Shown in pieces: positions 33,423-44,290 of a stretch of 64,000 nt of DNA. The notes beneath the pieces were generated by a model. That model saw nothing but the letters and a program-made list of their open reading frames with translations, ran no database searches and was not told the origin of the DNA. Numbering within the stretch: position 1 is the stretch's first letter; the number at the start of each line of letters is the position of its first letter. Both the position numbers and the translations under genes were made by a program. Where the stretch lies: contig NC_087081.1 in assembly GCF_026151205.1 (NCBI RefSeq), positions 17,964,859-18,028,858 of the forward strand, in the 5' to 3' direction. Source of the stretch: Bolinopsis microptera. Lineage: Eukaryota; Ctenophora; Tentaculata; Lobata; Bolinopsidae.

Positions 33423-33600
33423 TTTGACCAAAACCAATAATCATGGGTAGAGTGGACCGCTACCAGTGTTTCTCTTTCCCAAACAAATTCAAAAGTAAAT
33501 GATATTAATTTAAATGACCGTCTGCATCGCTTACTTTTCCCATTCATTCACGGCTTACGAATTGTAATAAGTTTCGAATAATTGCATCAATCACATGCTG
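33423..33600. mobile_element. Fold-back element FB-1, left arm
   Basis: Matches the left arms at 47705 and 49053 (ACCAAAACC, ATCATGGGTAGAGTG, CCAGTGT and TCTCTTT, TACGAATTGTAATAAGTTTC). The other arm is about 8.8 kb away at 42380-42544. The CR1-like LINE lies between them. Confidence 0.8.
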
Positions 33601-33746
33601 TAAAATTATCTTTGGGTTGCTTTTGGTCGATATCTAGTATTTCGGGATAAGGGCGATATAGTGTCCAATTAGACACTTTTGTTTTGTTGGGTTTAGCGCA
33701 CTGCAACAGGGTCATCAACTATCTTGACCGCTCCATAGCTCCGATG

Positions 33747-34394
33747 TTACAGGATCTTTTCGCCATTCCAGGATGGAGTTGGTATTAGGGGATGTGTATC
33801 GCTTGACCGGAGGCTGGATGTGCCGGAGCAAGGATGTGAGTTGTATTTTGAAGGATTCAAATTCTTCCATCCTGTTGATGTAACCAGGAAGACAATTTCA
33901 GAGACGTGGGCCAATAACAGCGAATGAATCGTCATAGAGACTCTGGTGGTAAGCAGCAACACCCTTTGTAGGGAGGGTACAACTGCTTTAATGCCAGTTC
34001 GAGGTCTTGAAGTGAAGTTAATCTTCAGATCGTTGCTGATGGACCCATGGAGGATCTTCCACATGTGTAGCAGGATATAGCGTTCCCTTCGACGTTGTAG
34101 AGACATGAGTGAGAGTTGTTTAATCTCCCCCAGTAATCGAGGTGTTTGGTTCCTGGTATTCGAGATGTGAATGTCCGTTGAACTTCTTCCAGTTCTTGAC
34201 TCTTGTATATCTGACACTTTAGGTGGATTCCATAATGGGCAGCAGTATTCGAGTAAACTGCGTACCATGGACTTGTATAGTGTCAGCATGATAGTGGAGC
34301 TTCTGGTGTGGAAGACACTCAATACCCATGCGGCCTTTTGACGTGCCTTGTTTGCCATAACTTTGATTTGTAAAGCCCAGCTCAAGTCAGAACT
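33747..34394 (-). pseudogene. CR1/Rex-like LINE ORF2, C-terminal part
   Basis: Begins SWALQIKVMANKARQKAAWV and continues with MLTLYKSMVRSLLEYCCPLW, the conserved region after the reverse transcriptase. It then passes LQRRRERYILLHMWKILHG. With 38110-38130 it rebuilds LGVTVSSDLSWALQI, the normal motif here, proving that 34395-38109 is an insertion. The frame ends at 33747. Confidence 0.85.
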
Positions 34395-34599
34395 AAGGTT
34401 TTTTTTTTACAAATGTCTCAGACCCATAGCTAGATCTGTGAATTTTAGGCAGACCCACTCGACAGCGGCCAAATTTTGCGCATTATGAGCCCCAAGCCCG
34501 ATACCCACTTTGCCTCCCAATTATACTATCATCTCGTAACTTCATAATGAAGGTTCCGTTATTCATTTAAAGATTAAGTTTTTTTGATTCTCGGCACGC

Positions 34600-35540
34600 A
34601 GCCCGACACGACACGTAGCCGGGGCGAAGCTCCTTTGGTTGGCTAGGGAGGGGGGAAGGCGCAGCCCCCCAGAAAATTTTTGAGAAATTATGTGTTTTAG
34701 ACGACATTTGGCATTAAAGAAATTTTTAGGACAGTAATAATCAGACATCACAATAATACAAAGTTGGGGGGCTAGGCTAGGGGGGCGCAGCCCTGGCCTT
34801 CGGAAAATTTTTGAGAAATAGGGTGTTCCAGACGACATTTGTAGGACAGCAATAATCAGACATTACAATAATACAAGGTTGGTGGGCTGGGGGGGGGGCG
34901 CAACCCCCGGAAAATTTTTGAGAAATAGGGTGATTCAGACGACATTAGGCATTAAAGAAATTAGTAGGGCAGTAATAATCCTGACACATCACAATAATAT
35001 AAAGTTGGTTGGCTAGGGAGGGGGGGGCGCAGCCAATCAGAAAATTTTTGAGAAATTATGTGTTTTAGACGACATTTGACATTAAAGAAATTTGTAGGAC
35101 AGTAATTATAATCAGACATCACAATAATACAAAGTTGGAGGGCTAGGCAGGCGCAGCCCTGGCCTTCGGAAACTTTTTGAGAAATAGGGTGTTCCAGACG
35201 ACATTTGTGAGACAGCAATAATCAGACATTACAATAATACAAGATTGGTGGGCTGGGGGGGGGGCGCAGTAATAATCAGACATCACAATAATATAAAGTT
35301 GGGGGACTGGGGGGGGGCGCAGCCCCCAAGAAAATTTTTAGAAATTATTTGTTTTAGACGACATTAGGCATTAAAGAAATTTGTAGGACGGCGATAATAC
35401 AAAGTTGGGGGTGCAGCCCCCGGAAAATTTTTGAGAAATAGGGTGTTTCACTGTTTCAGACGACATTTGGCATTAGAAATTTGTAATTTCAGACATCACA
35501 ATAATACAAAGTTGGGGACTAGGGGGGAACTCAGTACTTG
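34600..35540. repeat. ~120-bp irregular tandem repeat inside the 3.7-kb element
   Basis: Repeated motifs are AGACATCACAATAATACAAAG, a G-rich run before GCGCAGCCC, AAAATTTTTGAGAAAT, CAGACGACATT, and GGCATTAAAGAAATT. About eight copies of variable length. Confidence 0.85.
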
Positions 35541-35744
35541 TCACATTGAATGGAATAAGTACATATTGTATAGTGGGATTTGGGAATAATTTACGAAATG
35601 CTAAAGTCGATTGCCTGTCGTGTCGTTTAATCAAACAGTCATAAACACAGCCCACTTACCAGGCGACCATGGGGACTAGGGGGCTTATTTTTTTTGGGGT
35701 TCAATTTTTTTCCGGGGGTCTTCCCCTTGGCTACGTGTCTGCAT

Positions 35745-37905
35745 TCTAGTTGCCAGACCCACTCTATTAGAGTGCAGACTCAACATTTTGGTTGCCAGAC
35801 CCACTATTCTAGAGTCCAGACCCACAATTCTGGTTGTCATATCTCCTATATTCTAGTTCATAGACCCCCAATTCTGGTTGACAGAGTGAAGAATTACCAT
35901 TCTGGTTGCCAGATTCACTCTTCTAGAGAGGAGACCCACTCTTCTAGTAGGTACAGAGTCAAGACCCACTATTCTAAAATGCAGACCCACCATTCTGGTT
36001 GCCAGACCCACTCTTCTAAGGCGAAGACCTACCATTCTGGTTGCCAGCCCCACTCTTCTAGAGTGTAGACGCACCATTCCGACTGCCAGACCCACTATTC
36101 TTGAGTGAACACCCACCTTTCGGGTTGCCGGACCCACTATTCTAGACTCTAGACTCCAGACGCACAATTCTGGTTGCCATATATCCTATATTCTAGTTTA
36201 GACCCCCAATTCTGGTTGACACTTGACAGAGTGTAGACTTACCATTCTGGTTGCCAGACCCACTCTTCTAGAGTGAAGACCCACTATTCTAGAATTCTTA
36301 CCCACCATTCTTGTTGCCAGATCCACTCTTAGCTAGAGTGAAGACCCACTATTCAAGAATTCTGACCCACCATTCTTGTTTCCAGACCCACTACCCTAAG
36401 GTGCAGACCCACCATTCTGATTGCCAGACTCACTCATCTTGATTCCCTTGATTGCAGACCCACTATTCTGGTTGCCAGACCCACTCTTATAGATTGCAGA
36501 CACACCAATCTAGTTGCCGGACCCACTCTTCTAAAGTGTAGACCCACCAGACCTATTATTCTAGAGTGAAGACCCACTACTCTGGTTGTCAGACCCATTC
36601 TTCAAGGGTGTACGTACACCCACCATTCTGGTTGCCAGACCAACTTCTAGATTGCAGACCCAACATTCTAGCTGCCAGACCCACTCTTCTCAAGTGCAGA
36701 CCCACCACTCTGGTTGTCAGACCCACTCTTGATCTTGAAGCCTGAAGGGTGCAGACCCACCATTTTGGTTGCCAGACCAACTTCTAGATTGCAGACCCAC
36801 CATTCCAGCTGCCAGACCCACACTTCTCAAGTGCAGATCTACCACTCTGGTTGTCAGACCCACTCTTTAAGCCTGAAGGGTGCAGACCCACCATTCATGT
36901 TGCCAGACCCACATCTAGATTGCAGACCCACCATTCTAACTGCCAGACCCACTTCTAGATTGCAGACCCAACATTCTAGCTGCCAGACCCACTCTTCTCA
37001 AGTGCAGACCCACCACACTGGTTGTCAGACCCACTCTTCAAGGGTGTACGTACACCCACCATTCTGGTTGCCGGACCCACTTCTAGATTGCAGACCCACC
37101 ATTCCAGCTGCCAGACCCACTCTTCTCAAGTTCAGACCCACCACTCGGGTTGTCAGACCCACTCTTCAAGGGTGTACGTACACCCACCATTCTGGTTGCC
37201 AGACCAACTTATAGATTGCAGACCCACCATTCCAGCTGCCAGACCCACTCTTCTCAAGTCCAGACCCACCATTCTGGTTGTCAGACCCACTCTTAAAGGG
37301 TGCAGACTCACCATTTAGCGGCCAGACCCACGCGTCTCAAGTGCAGACCCACCACTCTGGTTGCCGGACCCACTCTTCTAGAGTGAAGACTCATTATTCT
37401 CGAATGCAGATCCACAATTCTGTTGCTAGACCAACTTCTAGATTGCAGACCCACCATTCCAGCCGCCAGACCCACTCTTCTCAAGTGCAGACCCACCATT
37501 CTGGTTGTCAGACCCACTCTTCTAGAGTGAAGACTCATTATTCTCGAATGCAGATCCACAATTCTGGTTGCTAGACCAACTTCTAGATTGCAGACCCACC
37601 ATTCCAGCCGCAAGAACCACTCTTCTCAAGTGCAGACCCACCATTCTGGTTGTCAGACCCACTCTTCAAGGGTGTAGACCCACAATTCTGGTTAACAGAC
37701 CCACTTCTAGATTGCATACCCACCATTCTAGCTGCCAGACCCACTATTCTCAAGTGCACACCCACCACTCTGGTTGTCAGACCACTCTTTAAGGGTACAG
37801 ACCCATCATTCTGGTTGCCAGACCCACTTCTAGATTGCAGACTCACCATTCTAGCGGCCAGACCCACTCTTCTCAAGTGCAGACCCACCACTCTAGGCAA
37901 CAGGG
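35745..37905. repeat. ~42-bp tandem repeat, about 50 copies
   Basis: The unit is built of CAGACCCACCATTCTGGTTG, CCAGACCCACTCTTCTAGAG and variants (CTCAAGTGCAGACC; GGGTGTACGTACACCCACC). Higher-order blocks of about 185 bp repeat near 36600-37300. Open frames on both strands are artefacts. Confidence 0.9.
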
Positions 37906-38109
37906 GTGAATAATATCAACAAATAAATATTGTTTAATTTTTGCAAAAAATTTCTCGTCATGTGACAACCCTTCCCAACCCCCCTCAACCCCCTACCCCT
38001 CCCCCCTAAAAAACTCATCGGATTTTTGCTTCCCGCGAACATGATTTTCTCTGAAAATTTTTGTCAAGCCAGATCTGTAAATCTATCAAATATGTAAAAA
38101 AAAAACCTT

Positions 38110-39179
38110 AGTCAGAACTGACAGTAACTCCAAGGTCCCGAAGTTGTTGGACAGGGCACAGGCGTAAGATTGCCTTTGGAGGTTGAATACTGGTTAACGG
38201 GTGATACTCGTAAAATATCTGTTCCAACTCGGCGCGCGTCCTGGTAGGTTGTAAACCTACAAGAATACTGGTATAAGACTTCACATGTAAATGGCAAGTG
38301 GTTCAATGAGTTAGACCGATTGACAGCATGGCTTAGAAACTCAAATTTGTCTTCATGAAGTGACATATTGTTTCTAATGGACCACTGAGTGATTCTGTCA
38401 AGGTCTTGCTGCAGCAGTGGCATATCCTGAGTCTTGGATATGGCTTTCATAATCCTTGTGTCATCTGCAAAGCAACGAATGACACTGTAATTAACGCAGA
38501 AGGTGATGTCGTTGATGAAGATAAGAAACAGGATAGGACCAAGAACTGTTCCTTGTGGGACACCACTAACGATTAAGGCTGTTACACTCAGCTGTCCCTC
38601 TACCACTACTTGTTGAGTACGGTCGTTCAGTAATGACTCTATCCACTTTATGATATTTGGGTGGATACCATACTTAGACAACTTCCTGATGAGTAGGGCA
38701 TGATCAACCTTGTCAAATGCTTTGGCATAATCCAAGTATATGCAGTCGGTGTCATTTCCACCAAGGAAGTTTTCTAGGATGTCGTCAAAGTGGTGGAGGA
38801 GCTGTGTTAGACAACTGTGACCTGACCTAAATCCGTGCTGCTGGCTACACAGTAGGTTGTTAGACTCAAGATGATGGACGAGTCGTTTCCTAATGAAACG
38901 CTCAAATATCTTAATGATATGGGAGGTCAAGGACACAGGGCGATAGTTTGACGCAGTTGCATGGCTCCCTTTCTTGTACAATGGGCAGATAAGAGATTTT
39001 TTGTAGAATGCCGGGACAGCACCTGAGTCAAACGACTTGGACCAGAGGATGTGTATTGGTCGTGCCAATGCATACTTGCAAGATTTGAGAAGTGTTGTAG
39101 GGATACCGTCAGGGCCAGGTGCAGCATCTGCTTTTATGTCATCAATGGCGGACACCACATCTCCCTCTGAGAATGACAA
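38110..39179 (-). pseudogene. CR1/Rex-like LINE reverse transcriptase
   Basis: Motifs in order on the - strand: AAPGPDGIPTTLLKSC, NYRPVSLTSHIIKIFE, QQHGFRSGHSCLTQLL, IYLDYAKAFDKVDHALL (first catalytic Asp), VSGVPQGTVLGPILFLIFIN, and CFADDTRIMKAI (catalytic FADD box). These are typical of the CR1/Rex/L2 group. A frameshift near 38280 moves the continuation to another frame, and the C-terminal part lies beyond the 3.7-kb insertion at 33747-34394. Confidence 0.9.
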
Positions 39180-40479
39180 TATGACAAGTCGGCATCTTAA
39201 AATATGCTTGCAATGGTTGGGGATGCAAAATCATCAGCAGTCATGTCAACAGCATCTGGGTTACTGAAGACAGATTTAAACTGGTTTTTCAGGATGTTTG
39301 CAATCTGCTGAGGATCAGTACATATTGTTCCTTTCATCGAAGAGCATGTTGATTGACTGTTTCTGCTTAAAAAATATCTTGGCGTAGCTATAGAAATACT
39401 TTGGGTTGGACTTAACTTTCCCTACAGCACGCTCTTCTCTGAAGTGTCTCTCACTGACAATGGTATCTCTAATGTCATAGTGAATTAAAGCAACACGGTT
39501 CTCGAGGACTGCAATGGATTCCTTGGAAGACGTGGGGTCAGCATTAGCTCTATCCTGATGTTTTTTGCAATCTCCGTTTCTTTCGTGAGAGAATGCGCAT
39601 CTTGCATGACATTTGTCCTTTTGGCGGTAGTTTTTGCAGACAATGGTCTTGGCAGATGCTTAGTAGGGTACTCTTAAAGAGCTCAGGAAATCTCTCTACC
39701 CCATTGGTGTCCAGAATATTGTCCCAGTCGAAGGACTCGATTCTGTCGCTGACACTAATGAAATCAGCTTGGTTGAAGTCCAGCCCCCGAAAGGATGCAG
39801 CTTCAAACAGAGGAGGGAGGTTGATGTTTGGCTGACAAAAATATCTCCACCAGATCAGACATCCTTGTGGGTTTGACGTTCACGTGGGTAACAATGGAGG
39901 CTGAATTTGTCATGAATATTTTTCCAGAATATTCATGACAAATTCAGAATATTTTTCTGCCTTGTTGGTTGAAGGATGTACTGACTATACAGGTGGTTAT
40001 TCATGAAATTCTCCATGAGTTCTGTAGATGGGCCGGGAGTGCCCACCGTTGGAGGATCCCATGAAATGCTAGGGAAATTGAAAGCATGTGTCGAAATCCT
40101 CTTTGCCGTTAGTGTACTCGTGTACAGCATCGGGGCAAGCTTTGAAATCAGTAAGTGGTGCTGAAGGTGGTCTGTAAAGCACACAGATAATTATCTTAGT
40201 AGTTAGTTGGTTCCGAAGTGCACATGAGAAGCTGACAGGAGTCTTTGTAAAGCGACTCAGTGTTTGTGATGTGCAGGTCACGGTGGGTGTAAAGGCGTAC
40301 CCCACCCCAACCCTGGTACTACGGTCACAACTGCAGGCACTCCTAGCACTAGGGTTGACTGACTGTACATTTAACAGCAGGCAGGATGAATAGGAGTCAC
40401 ATTCGGCGGGTAGAACATCTGTTGACTCTGAACTGGATCCGAATATTTCTCCATCCTCTGTTGGTACAGTTGATGACAC
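39180..40479 (-). pseudogene. CR1/Rex-like LINE endonuclease and linker, broken
   Basis: The frame 40069-40479 includes LLLNVQSVNPSAR, the start of the endonuclease, and IIICVLYRPPSAP (conserved YRPP). Frame 39933-40184 continues with FNFPSISWDPPTVG (normally GDFNFP.I.W). Downstream, PKYFYSYAKIFFKQKQ is the usual linker to the reverse transcriptase. Several frame changes and stops are present. A 17-bp inverted repeat at about 39908-39948 disrupts the frame. Confidence 0.75.
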
Positions 40480-41018
40480 TGTTAGGTCCGTACGGCGTTG
40501 GATTGCAGGGACTGTACTGTGTTGCTGGCTGTTCCCGAGCTGAGTGGATTTTGTCGTTCATCAGTATATAACTAACTGATGCTTGCAAATACTCATATCT
40601 GTCCTCAGAGATTTGATCTCTCCTAGGACGGTTGTCATCGTTTCGTCCAGGAGAGATTTCATCTCTAAAAAAGAAGCTTCTTTTTTTGGACCACTCTGTC
40701 CACCTTTTTTCTGTTTCTGGACTGAGCTTGCTCCATTCTTTACAGGCTTTGGCTTGGCAGGGTTTTTTGCGGAGCCTGATCAGACGGAGTTTTTACTGTC
40801 TCTCCTGGCAGATTAACAGTCTTCTTCAGCATAGACTTAGGGCGCTTAGTGCCAGCTAGATGCATTAGTTAGCAGTTGACGTCCTTACATTTCTTTGTCT
40901 CTACTGAAGACATGCAAAGATTGACGTGCAAGTATGCACAGTTGTCTCCTTCTTTGCATCCTCTGGTATCATGAGTAAAGTGCCTCATGTACCGTATGCA
41001 TCGTTTGGGGTGGAATAG

Positions 41019-41803
41019 TTACTTGTCCTTTCCATCTGCTGCCTTCTTACCAGAAATGCCGTGAGGACATGTACCCTCACAAAATCTGGGGCAAACGTGA
41101 TTGCAAGTGTTTGGTTTTGACTCTGATTTTTCCTGTTCTTTCTTGGTTTTCTCTAACTCTTCAGCCAGTTTCACTACTTCAAGACTTGAAGCACTGTTGT
41201 TCTGATTAGTGCTGTTTTCTAGCGAAGTGTTGGTATCTGGTCGAGCCTGGTTGCTTTCCTTAGTGTGACCTGGCGTTCCCATTCCAGACGGTGGTTCATC
41301 ACACTCCCCAATGTTGTTGTTTTTGTTGACTGCTATGCAGTCTGAGCATAACCATACCAAACCACTGAGTTGGGCTGGGAGACTTTCGTAAAGCTTTATT
41401 CTGGCTGTGAAGTTTTAACAGTCGTGAGCTCCATCAAGACAACTCCAACATCTATTTTTGGGCTGGAAACCCAGCATCACTGTGTACTCTTCTGAACACT
41501 CGGAACAAACAGCAGGGTACAGAGAAATGATCTCTCAATCTCTGACACAATCCGTTTAGCTAGTTTCTCTCGTGAGCTGAAAAGTTTTTTCTTTAATCCT
41601 TTGGTAACTAGAGGCACCTTAAGGTAATTTCCAAGAGCGTCTAGATCGCTTCTCTCGACTTTGGCCAGTTTAGAGATGTTGACAGAAGAATCCAGGGAAG
41701 GATCAAATACAGTGAGTACTCGTTTCGAAATAGGGTCGGCATCCTTCAGCAGTTTCCCGATGACACTCTTTATCTTGTCACTCAGATTCTCGATGGCTGA
41801 CAT
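41019..41803 (-). pseudogene. CR1/Rex-like LINE ORF1 pieces
   Basis: Two frames follow one another on the - strand. 41477-41803 begins MSAIENLSDKIKSVIGKLLK. 41019-41360 begins VWLCSDCIAVNKNNN, resembling the end of a PHD-type zinc finger seen in ORF1 of some CR1 elements, and then has a charged helical stretch (LEVVKLAEELEKTKKEQEKS) and a Cys/His cluster (CNHVCPRFCEGTCPHG). The frames differ, so a frameshift or small deletion separates them. The assignment rests on position and zinc-cluster pattern. Confidence 0.6.
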
Positions 41804-41861
41804 GGTGATGTGAGGTTGTAGTGTAGAAAGAGGTATCCGAAGTTATCAGAATTCAGAAGCA

Positions 41862-41995
41862 ATAGTAGTAGTAGCAGCGCCACACAACACAATAGTTACA
41901 GCACGGGTTACCTGGAATTGGAAGAAGCAATTATAGTAGTAGCAGCGCCACACAACACAATAGTTACAGCACGGGTTACCTGGACTTGGAAGAAG
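41862..41995. repeat. 68-bp tandem duplication in the LINE 5' region
   Basis: AGCAGCGCCACACAACACAA with AGTTACAGCACGGGTTACCT occurs twice, 68 bp apart, just upstream of ORF1 of the CR1-like LINE. Tandem 5' UTR units carry promoter activity in some LINEs. Whether they do here is unknown. Confidence 0.8.
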
Positions 41996-42379
41996 ATTTC
42001 ACCCGGATAACCCGGCTGCTGAAAGTTTTTCTTCAAGTGTTCCGCTGTTACCACTGTTACCACTAGTCTGAAATGAGGAGTACAGCAGTAAATAGTTCAA
42101 CTTATGACGTTGAACTATAATTATAAAATGGAGAGCTGTATTGCCGTATTAGGCACTTGGATGGATCAAGCACAAAGGGAGCTTCTCAACGGGGAATTAA
42201 CTTGATCCTAAAGCTTGTGTTCAGCAGAGCACACGTATGGTGGTTCACCGATAGCCTAATGTACGTCTATCGGACTACCATCGTACACCTCGAATTATTT
42301 GTTATAATTAGCTGATGCTTATTTATTATTAAATCTTTATTGCCTTGTACAGCTGCCTTCGGGTAGTTCTTCTTAATCT

Positions 42380-42544
42380 GTTACAATTGTAATTGTAAAT
42401 GAATGGGAAAAGCGATCTACCAATTTCATTCTCAGTATCATTTTGGCTTTGCAGACAGTTGTTCAAATTAATGTCATATCCTTTTGTTTGGGAAAGAGAG
42501 ACACTGGCAGCGGTCCACTCTACCCATGGTTATGGGTTTTGGTC
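42380..42544. mobile_element. Fold-back element FB-1, right arm
   Basis: The inverted counterpart of 33423-33600 (AATGAATGGGAAAAGCGA, AAAGAGAGACACTGGCAGCG, CATGGTTATGGGTTTTGGTC). Confidence 0.8.
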
Positions 42545-42629
42545 TTTTTTTTATGTCAAGGTACGGAGGGTCAGCAACTCTCTCACCGTTCGGTATCTAC
42601 CGCTAAAGAAACAACACACATCAAATGGA

Positions 42630-44290
42630 CGGTTTTTTGATAGACCCTGAAATGACTCGTCCAGATCCAGTCATATCCTTAAATTTGAAATAACTCAATA
42701 GCTGAAATTTACTGATGACACTTTGTATAGTCTCCTCATTTCAGACTAGTGGTTAAAATGACTCGTCCAGATCCAGTTAAATCCTTAAATTTGAAATAAC
42801 TCAATAGCTGAAATTTATGATGATACTTTGTATGCTTGACCTCCAGTCCGCCAATTTTGAGATTCATAAAAATCGATTATGTTCAAAAGGTGTAGAATTA
42901 GATGGCGGTCAACATGGTGGTAACGATTTTTTGATAGACCTTAAAATGACTCGTCCAGATCCAGTCATATCCTTAAATTTGAAATAACTCAATAGCTGAA
43001 ATTTACTGATGACACTTTGTATGCTTGACCCCTAGTTCGGTATTTTTGAGACTCATAAAAATCGAGCATGTTTAAAAGGTGCAGAATTAAATGGCGGTCC
43101 AAACGGTCGTAACGATTTTTTGATAGACCCTAAAATGATTCGTCCAGATCCAGTCATATCCTTAAATTTGAAATAACTCAATAGCTGAAATTTACTGATG
43201 ACACTTTGTATGCTTGACCTCCAGAGTCCAGTCCGCCAATTTTGAGATTCATAAAAATCGATTATGTTCAAAAGGTGTAGAATTAAATGGCGGTCAACAT
43301 GGTGGTAACGATTTTTTGATAGACCTTAAAATGACTCGTCCAGATCCAGTTAAATCCTTAAATTTGAAATAACTCAATAGCTGAAATTTATGATGATACT
43401 TTGTATGCTTGACCTCCAGTCCGCCAATTTTGAGATTCATAAAAATCGATTATTTTCAAAAGGTGTAGAATTAGATGGCGGTCAACATGGTGGTAACGAT
43501 TTTTTGATAGACCTTAAAATGACTCGTCCAGATCCAGTCATATCCTTAAATTTGAAATAACTCAATAGCTGAAATTTACTGATGACACTTTGTATGCTTG
43601 ACCCACAGTCCGCCAATTTTGAGATTCATAAAAATCGATTATGTTCAAAAGGTGTAAAATTAAATGGCGGTCAACATGGTGGTATCGATTTTTTGATAGA
43701 TCTTAAAATGACTCGTCCAGATCCAGTTAAATCCTTAAATTTGAAATAACTCAATAGCTGAAATTTATGATGATACTTTGTATGCTTGACCTCCAGTCCG
43801 CCAATTTTGAGATTCATAAAAATCGATTATTTTCAAAAGGTGTAGAATTAGATGGCGGTCAACATGGTGGTAACGATTTTTTGATAGACCTTAAAATGAC
43901 TCGTCCAGATCCAGTCATATCCTTAAATTTGAAATAACTCAATAGCTGAAATTTACTGATGACACTTTGTATGCTTGACCCACAGTCCGCCAATTTTGAG
44001 ATTCATAAAAATCGATTATGTTCAAAAGGTGTAAAATTAAATGGCGGTCAACATGGTGGTATCGATTTTTTGATAGATCTTAAAATGACTCGTCCAGATC
44101 CAGTTAAATCCTTAAATTTCAAATAACTCAATAGCTGAAATTTATGATGACACTTTGTATGCTTGCCCTCCAGTCCGCCAATTTTGAGATTCATAAAAAT
44201 CGATTATGTTCAAAAGGTGTAGAATTAAATGGCGGTCAACATGGTGGTAACGATTTTTTGATAGACCTTAAAATGACTCGTCCAGATCCT
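42630..44290. repeat. 189-bp satellite, about 9 copies
   Basis: Repeating marks are ACTCGTCCAGATCCAGT, TTGAAATAACTCAATAGCTG, CGCCAATTTTGAGATTCATA and AATGGCGGTCAACATGGTGG, at spacings of 186-195 bp. The first spacing is only about 107 bp, because that copy is shortened. Alternate copies share variants (GTTAAATCC or GTCATATCC), giving a ~380-bp dimeric period. Confidence 0.93.

Larger units (their letters stand above)
34395..38109. mobile_element. 3.7-kb non-coding element with 17-bp TIRs and internal arrays
   Basis: The termini are AAGGTTTTTTTTTTACA and its exact complement. AGTCAGAACT flanks both ends (34385-34394 and 38110-38119). The interior is almost wholly two tandem-repeat blocks with no credible coding frame. 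It is likely a non-autonomous DNA transposon. The apparent duplication of up to 10 bp is partly self-complementary, so the true duplicated length could be shorter. Confidence 0.8.
33606..42375 (-). mobile_element. CR1/Rex-like LINE, long but decayed, interrupted by a 3.7-kb element
   Basis: Read on the - strand: 5' region with a duplicated 68-bp segment, ORF1 pieces, endonuclease pieces, reverse transcriptase, insertion 34395-38109, C-terminal region, 3' end near 33.6 kb. Both limits are approximate, because no clear target duplication was found. The LINE sits between the two arms of fold-back element FB-1. Confidence 0.75.

Noticed and set aside
35694-37913. His/Thr/Ser- and Arg/Val/Gly-rich frames on both strands
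   Set aside because: They come from the 42-bp array inside the 3.7-kb non-coding element.
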